Shown piece after piece: positions 25,083-38,198 of a stretch of DNA of 64,000 nucleotides (position 1 is its first letter; the number at the start of each line of letters is the position of its first letter). The DNA comes from Puffinus mauretanicus (Eukaryota > Chordata > Aves > Procellariiformes > Procellariidae). Location of the stretch: the NCBI GenBank assembly GCA_023333565.1, contig JAJKFH010002581.1, forward strand, positions 248,001 to 312,000, read 5' to 3'. The position numbers and the translations under genes were made by a program. The notes beneath the pieces were generated by a model, which was not told the DNA's origin, did no database searches, and saw only the letters and a list, made by a program, of their open reading frames with translations.

Positions 25083-28000
25083 TGGTAAGTTTTTTAACCA
25101 CAAACATAAGACAGCATAGACTTATACTACCATCTTTCCAGATGTCTTCCAAGCAAAAAAATATTGCACCTTTAGAATTTATTCTCAATTCTACATTCCA
25201 ATTTATATTTAAGATATCACAGAAAAAAAAAAAATCTTTACTTATAATATTCTAGAATTGTACAATACTGTCCCCTAAAGAACATCCATTACAGAGCTAA
25301 GTATTTTTTTCCTGAAGGAAATAATCCTCGCTGTTTTCTAAGGAAATAAACTAAGGACTTGTAAGATTCTCAGACCTATTTTAATGGTTCATTATCATTT
25401 CTTTGACATATGCCCTAAACAGAACAGTAGCTATTGAACCTACATCTTGTATGAAATAGGGGTTAAGTTTATATAAAATGAAAATGGGATAATTACAAAA
25501 TAGGTGATTTTGACTGAGCTAACTAAAGATCTTTTATTGCATCTATACATAAAGGGCCATGTTTTCTAAAAAATAATTATAAAAAGTTATAGAAAGTAGA
25601 CATTCACCTGGTGATTTAAGAGAGAGGTAGTATCCATACTACTACTAAGAAGTGTTTAGACCCTAATATACAACTTTTCACTACAAGGTCAATTTTTCTT
25701 TTTTCTGCTTCTGTCAGAACTTGGATTTATTTAGCTAACCTGTTTCTCTTCATAGCACACCAAATTCTATTTGGCATTCAGCATGCACTTCACTGGCCAT
25801 CCTATGTGGCATCTTAAGTAGAGTTAACCATAAAAAAGCCTTTTCTCAGCCCTTTCAAAATAACATTAAGAACTGAAAAGAATTTAAATAAACAGTGGGA
25901 CTTGATATATGACTTCCCTTTACATATCTGATGTATACATATATACATACGCTAGCAAAAAATACACAATGTGTGACAAGAGTATTTTATTAGCTACTTT
26001 TCACCCCCCAAGTGTTCCAGTATTAACTTCCCAAGCCTTAGGAATCATGGGAAAATAAGAATAAGACATGTCTATCAACTTTTATTATACTCTATACTGA
26101 AAAGAAATACAGAAGAGATTGTCTTATTTGGAATCAGTTGATCTCAATCCAGTAGTTAACTTTCTGGAATTACTCATCTAAGGAATAAAGTTAGCAGGCA
26201 CTGGCCTACCCATATGAATGGTAGATACAAACAAGTACAAAAATACCAGTACAACTTTGTATTCCCGCTCCCCTCCCATCTTTTAAAAACCAATTACTTC
26301 TAACATTCCACATCAATGTAACAGCTTCCAGTTGAAATAAAATAGATCCCTCTTCCTCCTCACAGATTCCTCCAATGACAATTCCTTGACATGAAATTAG
26401 AATTGCCCAGGTTTTTTGACAGTTTTGACTTCATCAGCAGTTTTACAGCTCTATCTGGAGCCTTTTTTGGATGAGAAATGACAGATAAGTCATCAGTAAA
26501 TAAGTAGGAATAAGCCTTTTTCTTTGTTTCCCATCCTTAAATGTCTCAATATAAAAAGCTTTGAATTCCTAACACTATTGCACTGAAACAAATAGAGGAG
26601 GTCATTTTCTGATTTTTTTTTTTTTCCCCACACCTCTTCAGAGGCCTGTGTAATGAGATAGTTTGCACTGAGATTTAAAACAAAAAACAAACAAACTTTA
26701 GAAACACACTATAGTTGTTCTTCATAAAGAAAAAGTAAATTCTGGCACATAGACACCATATGGAATGAAACTTCCCAACATTAGTTTGGGATGCCTCTTT
26801 TCTTGCTTCACAATTTAAAAAAAAAAAAACAATCTATCCTAAACTCGGAACAAAGTTGTCTCCAGTATTTGTCCTTTGCATACTTCATCTTTCACTGAAA
26901 GAGATTACACCTTATCTCTATTGAGGTGACAGACAATCTACACTATCCGAACAACGTTATTCCCATATCCCTACTACAAACACATTCTCTTGCATTTTAT
27001 AACCCAGGTAGAACTATGTCATTAAAAAATGAGCTCTATTACAGCTATATATAGACATACCTTCAACCTATGTACTGAACAAACTTTAAGAGAACAAAAA
27101 CCCTTACAGAATTCAAAGAACACAAACCCATAGTAGATTAATAAAAATAAAGATTAAAAAAAATCAAGACTGTATACAAAGTGTCACACCTCCTAAATGT
27201 GATATTCCTTCGTGTTTCAAGAGCTTTTTCTCCTTTCTACTCACCACTTTCTTTTCTGTATTGGGAAGGGATTTCTCACATTTCCAGTGGAAACCACTGT
27301 TAACTGGTAGCCCTAAGAAGAATTCCTAAGATACCAGCAATCACTAGCTCTACAGCTTATTGTGAAATTATTTTTTCTAATATTTTCTATAATGCAACCC
27401 TGTTTCTGGAAGCTTAGTTTGACAGTCTATTTTGATATTTTCCATGTTAAATTCCCGTATCTGGCTCCAATTTCTCTTTTAATTTTATGCAAAAGTTCTT
27501 AAAAAACCCTGAAATAGTTATTTGAGAAAACAATATTAACAAGGAAACAAGACATTTATCCTTTCAAGAGGAGGGACTTAAATATTTAAGACAAAAATGA
27601 CGTGCCATTTATACAAGACAACCTAACTCAAGGTGCATAAACCATATTAAATCCAGTATTTATTATCTTCCAGCAGATTTTTGCAGTTTTTGCTCCCTTT
27701 TGTACTTCTTCATCTCTAATTCTTGTATTCTTTACACTCAGTGAGAATAAATTTACAGTAGAAGATATGGCTGTACATCCCTCATAAACTTACCTTGTAA
27801 ATTTTTCTCCTTGTCCTTAATATGCAATAATCACAGGTTCTTGCAGATAGATTACAGTGCTATTTTCATGGGAAGAACCAAGCTTAACAATGTGATGTTG
27901 CACAAATACACATACAGGTTTACTTAAGTTTATTCTTCTTTGTCAAAGATCCAATTTTAAGCAGGATTAAAACAAAATATATAAGAACTGGGAAACTCTA

Positions 28001-30893
28001 AAAAAATCAGCTTTAAAAATATGATTAGAGTGGTCATATACGTGTACAAATAATACAAGTTACTCTTTTCTTTAATTCTTATCAGAAAAAATACCCAATA
28101 AAGTACTGAAAGTGAAAAGTACTTATTTTCAGACTCAGAAGAAAAACTTCTATATAGTGATAAAAGATCAAAAGCTTCTGAGTCACAGTCCCTGGTATCT
28201 AGGTAACAACAGATCCTGGCATCTGCCTTTCCTTATTTATTTGCATGATTAACAAATAGATATCCGAGTGCCTTAATCCCTGAGACACCTACCCACCTAC
28301 CACTACTAATCAACTGATTTTCTGCAGCCCACACAGGATATGAATCTGAGGATAAAGAGTGATAACAAGTAACACATTTGGAGAACTCATAAAATCTTCA
28401 ATACATAACATAACCTGGATTATGAGCTGGAAACTCATTGGGTTATCATCATTTAAGTAATCATTCAAAGATTTCTGTAAAACATTAATGCTTTTTCTCT
28501 TTTGGGTAAAGTCATACTTTGCTATTGTTCTAAAGCTAGCTTTTGCCTTCTCTGAAGGACACTCACTCCAGGTCAGAAAATTCCTAGTTTCACAGCCCTC
28601 TGAAATACTTCTACTCGTGCCTAACAAATCTTATATTCTTGTTTTCAATTCCCTTTAGGCTTCAAATTCTGAATCGTATCAGTATCTAACACAGCTTCTC
28701 ACATGCTTTGAACACATAAACCTGCAAAACAAAATGGTCCATGTCTTGTCTTAGGTGTGGAGTTCTTCAAATGTCTGGCAGTATCCCGTTACTAATATTC
28801 TACCATTAGCACTAAATGTTCATATAGAGTAAGGCTGTGCTTTTCTCCTCCTTCCTTTTTAGTAATGTTTTTCTTAAATAATTTCCCAATTTCAACGTAG
28901 AATATGCTACTGAGGAGGTCTTGGGTTCCCCCCTGCCACCCCTCCTTTAAGTGATTGATTTTAGTCCTATCCTAAATTAACCCTTAATTCACTTTAATTC
29001 ACTTCAGAGGGAAAACAAAAGAAAAAACACCATGTGATAGTCTTTATTTAGCAGTTTTCATTTATCTGTTTCACCTCCGAGTAAAACAACTGATACAATT
29101 ACATGTGATTTTTTCCAATGAGACTCCACCAAACAACTCCGGCATTTTAGGAGACTGGTATTCTTCTCCAAAGACTTGGGAATATGAAACTATTTTACTA
29201 TAGTTTCCAGCATCTAGTGTCCAGTGTAAAGGGCTGTTTGCCTTTGCTACAAGAAGGAAAACCATATGAGAAACATTTCAAATCTACAAACATGAAAAAT
29301 AATCTTATAGATCTAGCTAGCGATATCAGATCCCATGTATTATCACCTACTGCCTGCAATAACTTTCTTTACTGGTTTTACAGGGAAGCTGGAGTCTGAG
29401 AAGTTTAGTGTCTAGCTAGGGAGGCAGTACCCATCCAAATTCATGAACTTACGACAACATATTGCTCTGCTTTCTTGTCCAAGATCATCACTTACCCTAT
29501 CAATGTAATGAGACCACCAGCATAATTTTTTAATTTATTTTTATGTTTTTAAGTCTGAAACTCAAAAGACTCCATTCAAAGTTTAATAAGTTTATAATTG
29601 CCCACAAAGGGTTTAAATCTAGACCTCCCTTTCGACAGACAACCCCTTCCTGCTTTCATTACCATTATACAACAGGGTTTCTAAGCAGATCAGCACTAAA
29701 CAAGATTACTTATCCATGCTTTCTTGCTTTAGCTTCCATCATTCCTACTCAATTTCCCTTATCTATTTAAAAATACAATTACTAAAACATGATAAGTAAC
29801 TCATATATACACCTTTGGCCATGCTTTCTCCTCTGCACTTTTGTACAATTGCAACAGGGTGCTTCCTAGCTCCACCTAGCAACATTACTATTTTATTTAG
29901 TTTGAAGTGTTGTGTGATCTAACTTGTTCTAAGAGTGAATGAATCTACTCATTATCAATCAACTATGAGTATATGTTCCTCTTGCAATCATTTTCTTATG
30001 GCAACATAATTTTATATAGTCTCTCCCTCATGTTATTTTGGAAATCTCAGAAATGTTGTAGTAAATACGCTGATCACCTGTTTTAACTACAAATTCGTTG
30101 TCTTCAAGGTGACAATACCTCTCTAGACACCAAATCCCAAAGTTACTTGAACAGTACTGATCACGTCTCCAGTTTTTAATCCCTGTTAAAGATGGTGATG
30201 TATCTCTGACCTGTTTCTGATCCTTCCAGTCCCTCGATATTGGATTACCTATATCAGTTAACACAGATTTCTTTCCTAAGGAAGTCGCTATAATCCTGTA
30301 AGGGTTGATTTATCACTTTGTGTTCACTGCCCTGTAATTTCTCATCTTGAACCTTCCCATCTTCACTTCTTTTTTTTTCCTGCAATAAGAGACACTCACC
30401 TGCAGTTTCCACTAAGAAATAGAACAATTTTTTTAGATCCTCCTCCAGATTCTATTCTATTTTGCTATCAACGTCCCCAATGCAAATATTTATAAGCCTC
30501 TTAATCACCACAGTATCTAGATGCTTCATATAGACAGAAACGGGATAAAATTGGAAACATTAATTCTAGATTCAACAACCGATGGACACGGCAGTGTTAA
30601 CTGTACAAAGTATCTATTACTTTATACAGCACTTTTCTGTAGGACATTTAGCTAGGACATTTGAAAAACTTCTCTTTGCCCCTTCCAGAGTGCTAGTAGA
30701 CAAAGATTTTTACCTTGTGTATTCCTGATGTCTCTTTGCAAGGCAGAACAACAGACAGCTTCCCTTTGCTATACTTTTTGTCATAGCAAGATGATTACAC
30801 TTTACCTGGAGCTTACTTGAGAACAATGAATCGTGGAGCTTTAAGAAAACAGGATGAAATGTCACACATGCTCAGGTCAAATCTTAGAAGAAG

Positions 30894-30955
30894 AAACAAA
30901 CAAAAAAACCCAACCAAAACCAAAAAACAAAACCAAACCCACCCCCCACCCCACA
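30894..30955. repeat. A/C-rich low-complexity tract
   Basis: About 62 bases of A and C only on the plus strand, with CAAACAAA, AAACCCAACC and CCCACCCCCC units. The composition is the same as the tracts at 25.0, 33.4, 37.8 and 46.3 kb. Confidence 0.85.
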
Positions 30956-32499
30956 TTCAAACGCAGATTTTCAAATAATTTTATCTATGGACAAAAGCAG
31001 AGTGTTGATCTTTAGGACAGTTCAGAATACCGAGTGCATACTGGCTGGTAACCCTAAAGGTTATCCGTTACGGTAAAGCTAAAGTAAATTTCAAAAACAA
31101 AACCTGGATTACTTTCAAACCCAGACTACACCACTATCAGTCATCTTACAAAAGCACTCAGCACTGACAAACTGAGCTATTTTACATCCTTCCTAAAACT
31201 TCTTTCAGCTTCAGTAAGACTGCTTTGAGTAAATTTTAAAACACTACCCTAAAATATTCCAAACAATCATTAACTGTGGCCTTGTGTATTGCACAGAGCG
31301 TCTTTGCTAAGGAGCAAAACTGGACAGTAAATATGGACTGCAGAAGCAAACCTACACTTTAATTTCATTTCTATTATAAGCTTTTTATGTGAGATATTAT
31401 TGCAAGAAAGATTTTTTTTTTGCCTCTCGTGTTTTCATTCACGAATTCTGATGGACTTTCTGCCTCTTCTCATGTCCCATCTGAAAAACAGAGGTTTCAA
31501 TACATGAGATGGCTTCCACTGATCTTACTGAACTTACAGAGTAGGCCCAAAATAGAAAAATCCTAAATAAATCCATGTGAATCTGCAGCAATACCAATGA
31601 AAACTAAAAAGTGCATTACAAGAAATTGATGTGAAGCATTTACTGCCACTCAGATATTGGAACGGATTAGTTATGACGACATGTTTTATTAGGCTAAAGA
31701 TATTTTCTCATATCTGTGAACCGCACCTGATAATATGTTATCATTGTACCTCAGGCTACACTAGACTTGATTGTATTGTGTACTGATTTAGGTAGTTACT
31801 TTATTTCTGTTATACAAGTTGTCTAGCTGATTCATAGAGCTTACAGCTCAAACAGCCCTTGGAAAAGAAAAGAGATCAAGAGCGTACTACAGGATATACC
31901 CTAGTGCACTTTAAAAGACATCCATTAATTTGAAAAGGGTGCTCCATGACTCAACAGATCTGACAGAACTTTCTACGTAACTATTAATTCAGTCCCATTG
32001 CCTCTACTCACATTCCTTTCTTGTGCTATAACAAAGGAAGTTTCCCATTTCTTGTTTTTAAAATGCATTTGCTATTTAAAAAAAGGAGGTCATGTTACCA
32101 CTACCTATTGCCTAGCCCAAAATGTTGCATATACATTTACCTTTGGTATGCCTGTGTACTGTATTTTACCTCACAATAGCAATTTATTCAACTTTCTATC
32201 CTGTTTCTGACCTTTACAACATAGTACTAAAAACGTTAAGAACAATTATACCCCACTATATTCTGATTGCTATTTGACATAAAGGAAGAGTAAAGGAGGA
32301 CTAATTTGTGATTAATAGTTATTTTTTATTACATAATGATTTCTTTTATTAATTTGACAGTGTCCCTCTATGCTATCCTCTCTTCTTTGGTAGTTAAACC
32401 AGCACAAACTCCTATGTAATCTTGTAAATTAGTGTAAATGCTGGTGACTGCCTTGAATAAAAGATCCTGAAAGAGAAGACAGGAAACTACAACTTCCAA

Positions 32500-32530
32500 C
32501 AGGGGCGAGGGGGGAGGAAGGGAAGAGAAA
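32500..32530 (+). repeat. G-rich purine run
   Basis: The interval is almost pure purine and reads GGGGCGAGGGGGGAGGAAGGG followed by A/G. It holds three G runs, one long enough to be split, giving modest quadruplex potential. Confidence 0.5.
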
Positions 32531-33400
32531 AGTGTCCACTATGACAACCAAGGATCTTCTACTTAAAAAACTCTTAAACAGAAATTCTAATCCTCATCGC
32601 ATGCTGTTGGGAACACAACGCAGCCCAATATAAATACCTCAGATTCTTAAGCACTATCATCTTTCTTGTATATGCAGTTACATTATATCCAACTCCAACC
32701 AAAATGAAAGCCAAACAGTTCTTAGATTTTACCAGCCATGAATGTTTACAGACCAATTCAGATAAATTACTGTAGAATGACTGGTAAATGAAATAATTAT
32801 TTGATGAAATATGAATGCTAAGTTCTGGTCTTTATGTAGCATAAGTATACAACACTGAACATGAGATGCACTTCAGTAACCTCAGAGGAATCAGGAACCA
32901 CCGTTAGCCTTTTCAAGCTTATGATCAGTATGCCTGTTATTATTCTGTTTTCTAACAGGAATTAATTTTATTTAACAATGCATCTCTATCATCTCCTAAG
33001 CGTACCGTATGTATGCCCTTTCACTCATATTAGCTTTATATCAGCAATTCTCATTTGCACTTAAGTAAGCAGTTGGACAATCAGTCCAGATAGTAAGCCA
33101 GTTCAGCACTTCCAAGAGTTGCGCTGCAGAAAAAAAAGGACTCAAGAAACCCTGTTCATACAAAGTGAGTGCAACATCATGGACAGTAGTTAGAATTTTC
33201 CCTACGCTGTTTACCAAACCACTGCCCCTGATATGCAGTGCAGATTTAGTTCATCTTTTGTGCTTTGGACCCTTGTGATTTAATATGTCAAAGGTCTCAT
33301 ACCCAATTATGAATACTGTCTTACTACTTTCAGTCCTTGATTAAATATCTAAGTTTTGCTACTCCTAAACTTCCACAGCACTTCTTGGAAACACTTAATG

Positions 33401-33466
33401 CAAAAAAAAAAAAAAAACCACAACCAAAAAACAACCCCAAACAAAAAAAAAAACACCACCCCAAAC
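33401..33466. repeat. A/C-rich low-complexity tract with long A runs
   Basis: About 66 bases of A and C only on the plus strand, with A runs of about 15 and 11 bases and CAACC/ACCACCCC units. It produces artefactual lysine/asparagine-rich or phenylalanine-rich open frames on the two strands. Confidence 0.85.
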
Positions 33467-35867
33467 TTGAAATGGCAGATTCCTTGTTGGATTTTAAGTG
33501 AGGTTGAACACAAATTCAAAGTAAAATACAATCGACTTCAACATACTGTATTTAAAGCTACTGAAAAAAGATTTCCACTTACAAGATCCTTTAATATTAG
33601 AAAACTACTTAGTGACTGGACACGTCAGTATTCTATGCCTTCTGGATTCAACTCTTTAAAATTAGTTATATCACTGAAAATAACCAATATTAGCAAGACG
33701 TGAATTGAATTTATTCTGGTACTGGCAAACAGAAAAGCTAATTAGTGGCAACAGCTTACTTCAGATCAGGATTTTTATGATTTACTGTGTTATGACCTAT
33801 AATTAAATGTATTTTGTGTGTTTCTTCCACCAAGATAATTGATATAATGCATAATGCAAGATGCTTTAGGGCCACTTCTTTCTTAAAACACAATTAAAAT
33901 TAAACTGCACTGTCAAAGACAGAATGTGTTGGACATTTCGAGGCTCCAAATCTTTATGTCAGTGTTACGTGGTTAATGAAAACAAAAGAAGAGAGAGAAG
34001 AATAAGCCAATCTGTTTCAAGTAGCACAGATGAAATCGCGCGTTTTCCACAGAATCCCACATGTAACCCAAGTAAGCCTAAGAACATTAAGAATAATCAA
34101 CTTGCACAACAGCACTTTCAAAATCCACTAGTGAACTAACTTCTTGTTTTCAAAAAAACTAAGCACATCACCTGAAAAGATTACACCATTCTAAGGGATT
34201 TTCATTCAAGTCTTACGAAATGTTACATTTCAAGCGAAGATGTCTTGGAAACAGACAGAAGTGATACAGAAGATTACATGACAAAAAATTTTTTAGAATT
34301 ATGCGATCTGAAGACTTAATTACATAATTGAGAGCAACAAAAAATTAAGCCTGTTTTAAACTTGTGTGCTGACAGTATACAAAGATGATTTTTTTTTTTT
34401 AAAGCAGAAGAGGAAGATTGTACATTTTATGAAGCTATCACTGCGACAGTTTCTAAAATGTGTTATTCTTGTCTTTTGAATCAGTATAAGCTGTTTTAGG
34501 TTCTCTGCAATCCGATTTATTTAAGATACTAGCCCATGCTCTGTTATCATTTAGCAATTAATATTTCCACTAATTTCAAGAACAACTAGTTTGTTATTGA
34601 AAATAACTACAACTGGCAGACCAACCTGTGATATTTAACTAAACTTTAAATAAAATGGGAAACAAAAGGAAAAGTGGGAGCCATGGGTTCAGAAAGACAC
34701 CAAAATGGATGCAACTGTGAAAAACAATAAATATTTAAGATGGTAGTGTGGCATAATAGACAAATAGTAGGACATTTTCATTTGAAGTCCACATGCACTT
34801 CAAAGTTTTCAGCTGTTTCAAAATAGCAAAGAACTGAGCAGATATAGAATCGTATCTCCTAAATTTCAAGTTTCAAATCACCCATTATTTTCTTGGAATG
34901 GACTAGGTTTTTGAAGTTGAGTTAAGATTAACTCAGCCAAAACAGGTTTTAGAAAATGATGCAAAAGCCCGACTTAAAATTCCCCACCAAAAAATGTCTC
35001 CTGCATACTTGATGTAGGTGTCTTAAGAACTGCAGTATAAAATTCAGAGCTACAAAATACCATGAAGGTTGATAACACTGAAAGTTTTTAAAGACTAGGT
35101 GCCTGTGAGCAACAATAGAACCCAAGTCAGACAGAAAAAGTCAGTGTTATCAGGCCTTACTGTGAGCACACAAATAGATTTCTTACAGAACTGATTTCAG
35201 AAAAGCATTCATTTACGACACAGGAATATTGTAAAACTGCTGTATTACACAGGCTAAAAACATACAGGCTTTTTTCTGAAGAGTCTTCATCAGAAGTAAA
35301 AAGGATATATAATGTGGTTCACCAACTATTGTGGGTGAAGTGTCCGTATAACCTGTCCCTGACCTCTGTAAACAGTACTTCATTAGTTAACACTGGAACA
35401 GAGGCGATCACTGCTATGTTTTTGGACTAATGCTAAGGGTACCTGCACCAGAACTACTTGATGAAAGGCACATTGCCAAGTGTACCTTTGAGTGTACCAC
35501 CACATATAGACAGTATTTGAGAAGTATTCTTGGGTCTTACGAGTCCAGCAATAACTGAAGCTGCAGACAGTCTCCCAAACACGTCTAAATTCTTGCATTT
35601 TGGCAGGAAGAGAGAACAACCATGAATGGAAGGGACAAATACAAATGAAATATTGATGCAATGGAGTCCAGTTGCAAAGACAAATCAGTAGAGACACTCT
35701 TGTGAATATCTAAGCAGAACATCCAGGAACAGAACAAACAGCCAGTAATCAACCACATTCATCCATAATAACCTACCTCCCTTTGATCACATAAACCACT
35801 CATCTTCTGATTCTTTGAACAGTTATTCCTGGTGGGCAATTAACTGCCAACTGAATAAGCTCAGCAA

Positions 35868-35903
35868 GGGGTTTGTTTGGTTTTTTGTTGTTTGGTTGTT
35901 TTG
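35868..35903. repeat. G/T-rich low-complexity tract
   Basis: The plus strand is G and T only, with GTTTG and TTGTTGTTTGG units. It is the mirror-strand counterpart of the A/C tracts. Confidence 0.75.
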
Positions 35904-37649
35904 CTTCCCCTCTCTTCCCCCAAAGACAGCAAGTTATTATTACCAGTTAATATTACCATTCACGTGGATACAGCAAGCACTGTATTAGTGTAGGCATCCT
36001 TTTGCCCCCTGCCTACCCAATTTCTTAGCGTGTCTTAATTTATTACAGAAATTTTGACTAATCAACCAATTATTTTCTAGTGGGAAAGTGTCCAAAGCAT
36101 AAAATGAAAGCAGCAAATCACTTGAGATACTGTAAAACATTTACAGCTCTCAAACTCATCTTTATTTTAACTTTTTAGAAAATTGAATGTATACAAAAAG
36201 CCCTTAAATACGTATCTATTCTACACTAATTATTTCTTGGGAAAAAATAATTAACAGATCGGTTCTTAGAAGGTACTGCAATACTCTCGACATGCAAAAG
36301 TCTTTCTACATCAAACCACCCATCGCCTTACTGAAAGAAAAACTATTTGTTACATTTACTGCAAAAATTTTCAAGTCACAAGGACCCCAATAGTAAGCTA
36401 AGTGATAAAGCAGCACATAAATAAAATTATGTTTTAACATGTAGCTATCAGATCTCCTGTTTATTTCAATATGCAGGAAGGATGAACTAAATGAATGCTT
36501 TTATTTTGACAGAGAACCTCCTCATCCTCTCTCAGCTTTCTTCTCACTTGTAAATATGTCTTAGCCCCCCCTCTGTCAACTTGAAAGTTCTTACTGTCAC
36601 CAGCCAGAAAGAAAACACCTCACTGTGTATGAGGACTGTCGTGTGCCAATAGATTTGGCTGTCAAGCACTGAAAAGTACTGTCACTCAGTGTCAGAGGAC
36701 TAACAAAGCAATTATCAAAAAACCACATTCATGAAGCCCAAGACATGCAGATTAAAATGAGACTCAGACAAATCTAGCTAGTTAGAAATATCTCTCTAAA
36801 AAGGTATGACTTTTCCTCAAAGATTCCACAGTGTCCCCCCGTGAAAATAGAACCCCAAAGACCCCTGTTCATTATTAAGGACTTGGTAAACATTTGAAAT
36901 GCTATTTCAAGGGAAATACTATTAAACCAGCCACTACGAAAATACTATTTTCGTATTGCCAGTTAACTCCTAGAAAAGTAATCACTTTGACAGCTGGTCA
37001 GGACGAAAATTGGTCTCAAGAATCCAAATACATGGAGGAAGGTGAATTTTTAAAAGATAGAATTTGGTATGAAAAGAGCTCCAGAAAGCTAAGCAGTTGT
37101 GTCAAACTCATAAATCAAGTTATATGATATCAGTGAAAGATAGTTTTAACCTGTTGCAAATGTTTGTGAAGTCAGAAATAAACCGCATTATGTAGTGTGT
37201 TAAGCAGCATAAGAATGCCAAAGGACATCTTGATTTATCCCAAGCATCCCTGGGCCCATGGGTCTGAACAAGTCATAAGTTTCTTTCAAACTCCTCTTTA
37301 ATTAATACAGTCCTATCACCGAAATTCTTCATAACGTCGATTCTGTCAAATCTTCCACTTCAGGTAACAGGTCAGAGGAACAGAATGCTTATCAGTGTTT
37401 TTAGTCACTAGAATAATTGAAACCTAAATGACTCCTAAATAAGGATTTCTGAGGATCATTCTCCAGCATCTGGCCAAGCATTCAGTTCCATTCATCCATC
37501 CTCACAGTTCACCTGCAATAAGCAACCACTTCATTTCTGAAGCAAAGAATTTGAGAGACTGTTGAATGACTAAGCCTACTTAATCTATTGGTTGCCTAGT
37601 AAGCCCACTAAATAATTGCCTTATTTCTAGAAGAAAAACATACAGTAAT

Positions 37650-37654
37650 CAAGT
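37650..37654. repeat. Left target-site duplication of the LTR (CAAGT)
   Basis: The five bases next to the TG start of the LTR are CAAGT. They match CAAAT at 38194-38198 at four of five positions. This is consistent with a 5-bp staggered cut at integration followed by one substitution. Confidence 0.7.
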
Positions 37655-37790
37655 TGTCCTGGTTTTGGCTGGGATAGAGTTAAATTTCTTCCTAGTGCTG
37701 TGTTTTGGATTTAGTATGAGAAGAATGTTGATAACACACTGATGTGTTCAGTTGTTGCCAAGTACCCTGCTAGTTAAGGACATTCAGCTT

Positions 37791-37832
37791 AAAAAAAAAA
37801 AACCCAAACAAACAAAAACCCAACAAAAACAA
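37791..37832. repeat. A/C-rich tract inside the LTR
   Basis: A run of 12 A continues into AACCCAAACAAACAAAAACCC-like sequence for about 42 bases of A and C only. It sits within the U3 region of the solo LTR, so it arose after, or with, that LTR copy and not as part of ancient flanking DNA. Confidence 0.8.
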
Positions 37833-37896
37833 GCATTGGGAGGGAGCATAGCCAGGACATATGGCCCAGCTGGCCAACAGGGTATTCCATACCATG

Positions 37897-37904
37897 TGAC
37901 ATCA
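37897..37904 (+). promoter_or_regulatory. CRE/ATF-like octamer in LTR U3
   Basis: TGACATCA differs from the palindromic cAMP-response element TGACGTCA by one base, the change expected from CpG decay. It lies 8 bases upstream of the TATA-like box. Activity is not implied. Confidence 0.4.
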
Positions 37905-37911
37905 TGCTCAG

Positions 37912-37918
37912 TATATGA
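37912..37918 (+). promoter_or_regulatory. Degenerate TATA-like box of the LTR
   Basis: TATATGA stands where the LTR promoter TATA box is expected, upstream of the R region and about 135 bases before the polyadenylation signal. The second half is weakened relative to a canonical TATAAA. Confidence 0.4.
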
Positions 37919-38046
37919 ATGGTAGGCGTGTTCCAGGAAGTACCAAACACTACTTGGTTATCAGTCAGCGCGTGGTGAGCAACTGCATTGTGCATCACTC
38001 ACTCTGTATATTCTATTATTATTGTTATTACTTCTTTTTCTGTTCT

Positions 38047-38052
38047 ATTAAA
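38047..38052 (+). terminator. Polyadenylation signal of the LTR (ATTAAA)
   Basis: ATTAAA sits in the CTATTAAACTGTCTTTATCTC segment that I associate with the R region of this LTR type. It could act as a cryptic poly(A) site for a rightward transcript. Confidence 0.5.
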
Positions 38053-38101
38053 CTGTCTTTATCTCAAGCCACGAATTTTACTTTTTTTTTCCTCCCGATT
38101 C

Positions 38102-38139
38102 TCCCCCCCATCCCACTGCGGGGTTGGGGGGGGTGGGGG
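38102..38139 (+). repeat. G-quadruplex-prone G run facing a C run in LTR U5
   Basis: GGGG (38120-38123), GGGGGGGG (38126-38133) and GGGGG (38135-38139) are separated by TT and T. The eight-base run can supply two tetrad strands, so four G3-G4 blocks with very short loops are available. A C-rich run (38103-38109 and 38112-38114) just upstream could pair with it and form a competing hairpin. Confidence 0.65.
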
Positions 38140-38193
38140 AGTTGAGCAAGCAGCTTTGTGGTGGTTAGCTGCCTGCTGGGTTAAACCACAACA

Positions 38194-38198
38194 CAAAT
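38194..38198. repeat. Right target-site duplication of the LTR (CAAAT)
   Basis: CAAAT follows the terminal CA of the LTR directly. It matches CAAGT at 37650-37654 at four of five positions. Confidence 0.7.

Larger units (their letters stand above)
15216..37649. other. AT-rich non-coding stretch, intron-like or intergenic
   Basis: Over 22 kb I recognise no gene. Open frames reach 105 codons (minus strand, 28310-28627) and 115 codons (plus strand, 33356-33703, mostly encoded by an A/C tract). Both are compatible with chance. Exon-like intervals with acceptor, open frame and donor occur on the minus strand at 19855-19904, 27794-27839 and 28415-28551. A strong plus-strand donor (GAG|GTAAGT) lies at about 24603. 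None is supported by similarity. Low-complexity A/C tracts, two 17-bp duplications and a homopurine run are annotated separately. Confidence 0.6.
37655..38193 (+). mobile_element. Solo long terminal repeat of an avian endogenous retrovirus (ERVL-like)
   Basis: The 539-bp unit begins TGTCCTGGTTTTGGC and ends TTAAACCACAACA, so it has TG...CA termini, and five flanking bases are duplicated. A 5-bp duplication is usual for ERVL-type integrations, but class assignment by this alone is weak. Inside are a degenerate TATA-like box (37912-37918), a CRE-like octamer (37897-37904) and an ATTAAA polyadenylation signal (38047-38052), all in plus orientation and in U3-R-U5 order. No retroviral genes flank it, so it is a solo LTR left by recombination between the two ends of a provirus. 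An A/C-rich tract (37791-37832) interrupts U3. I recognise the first 50 bases from many neoavian genomes, but I do not assert a repeat-database family name. Confidence 0.88.
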
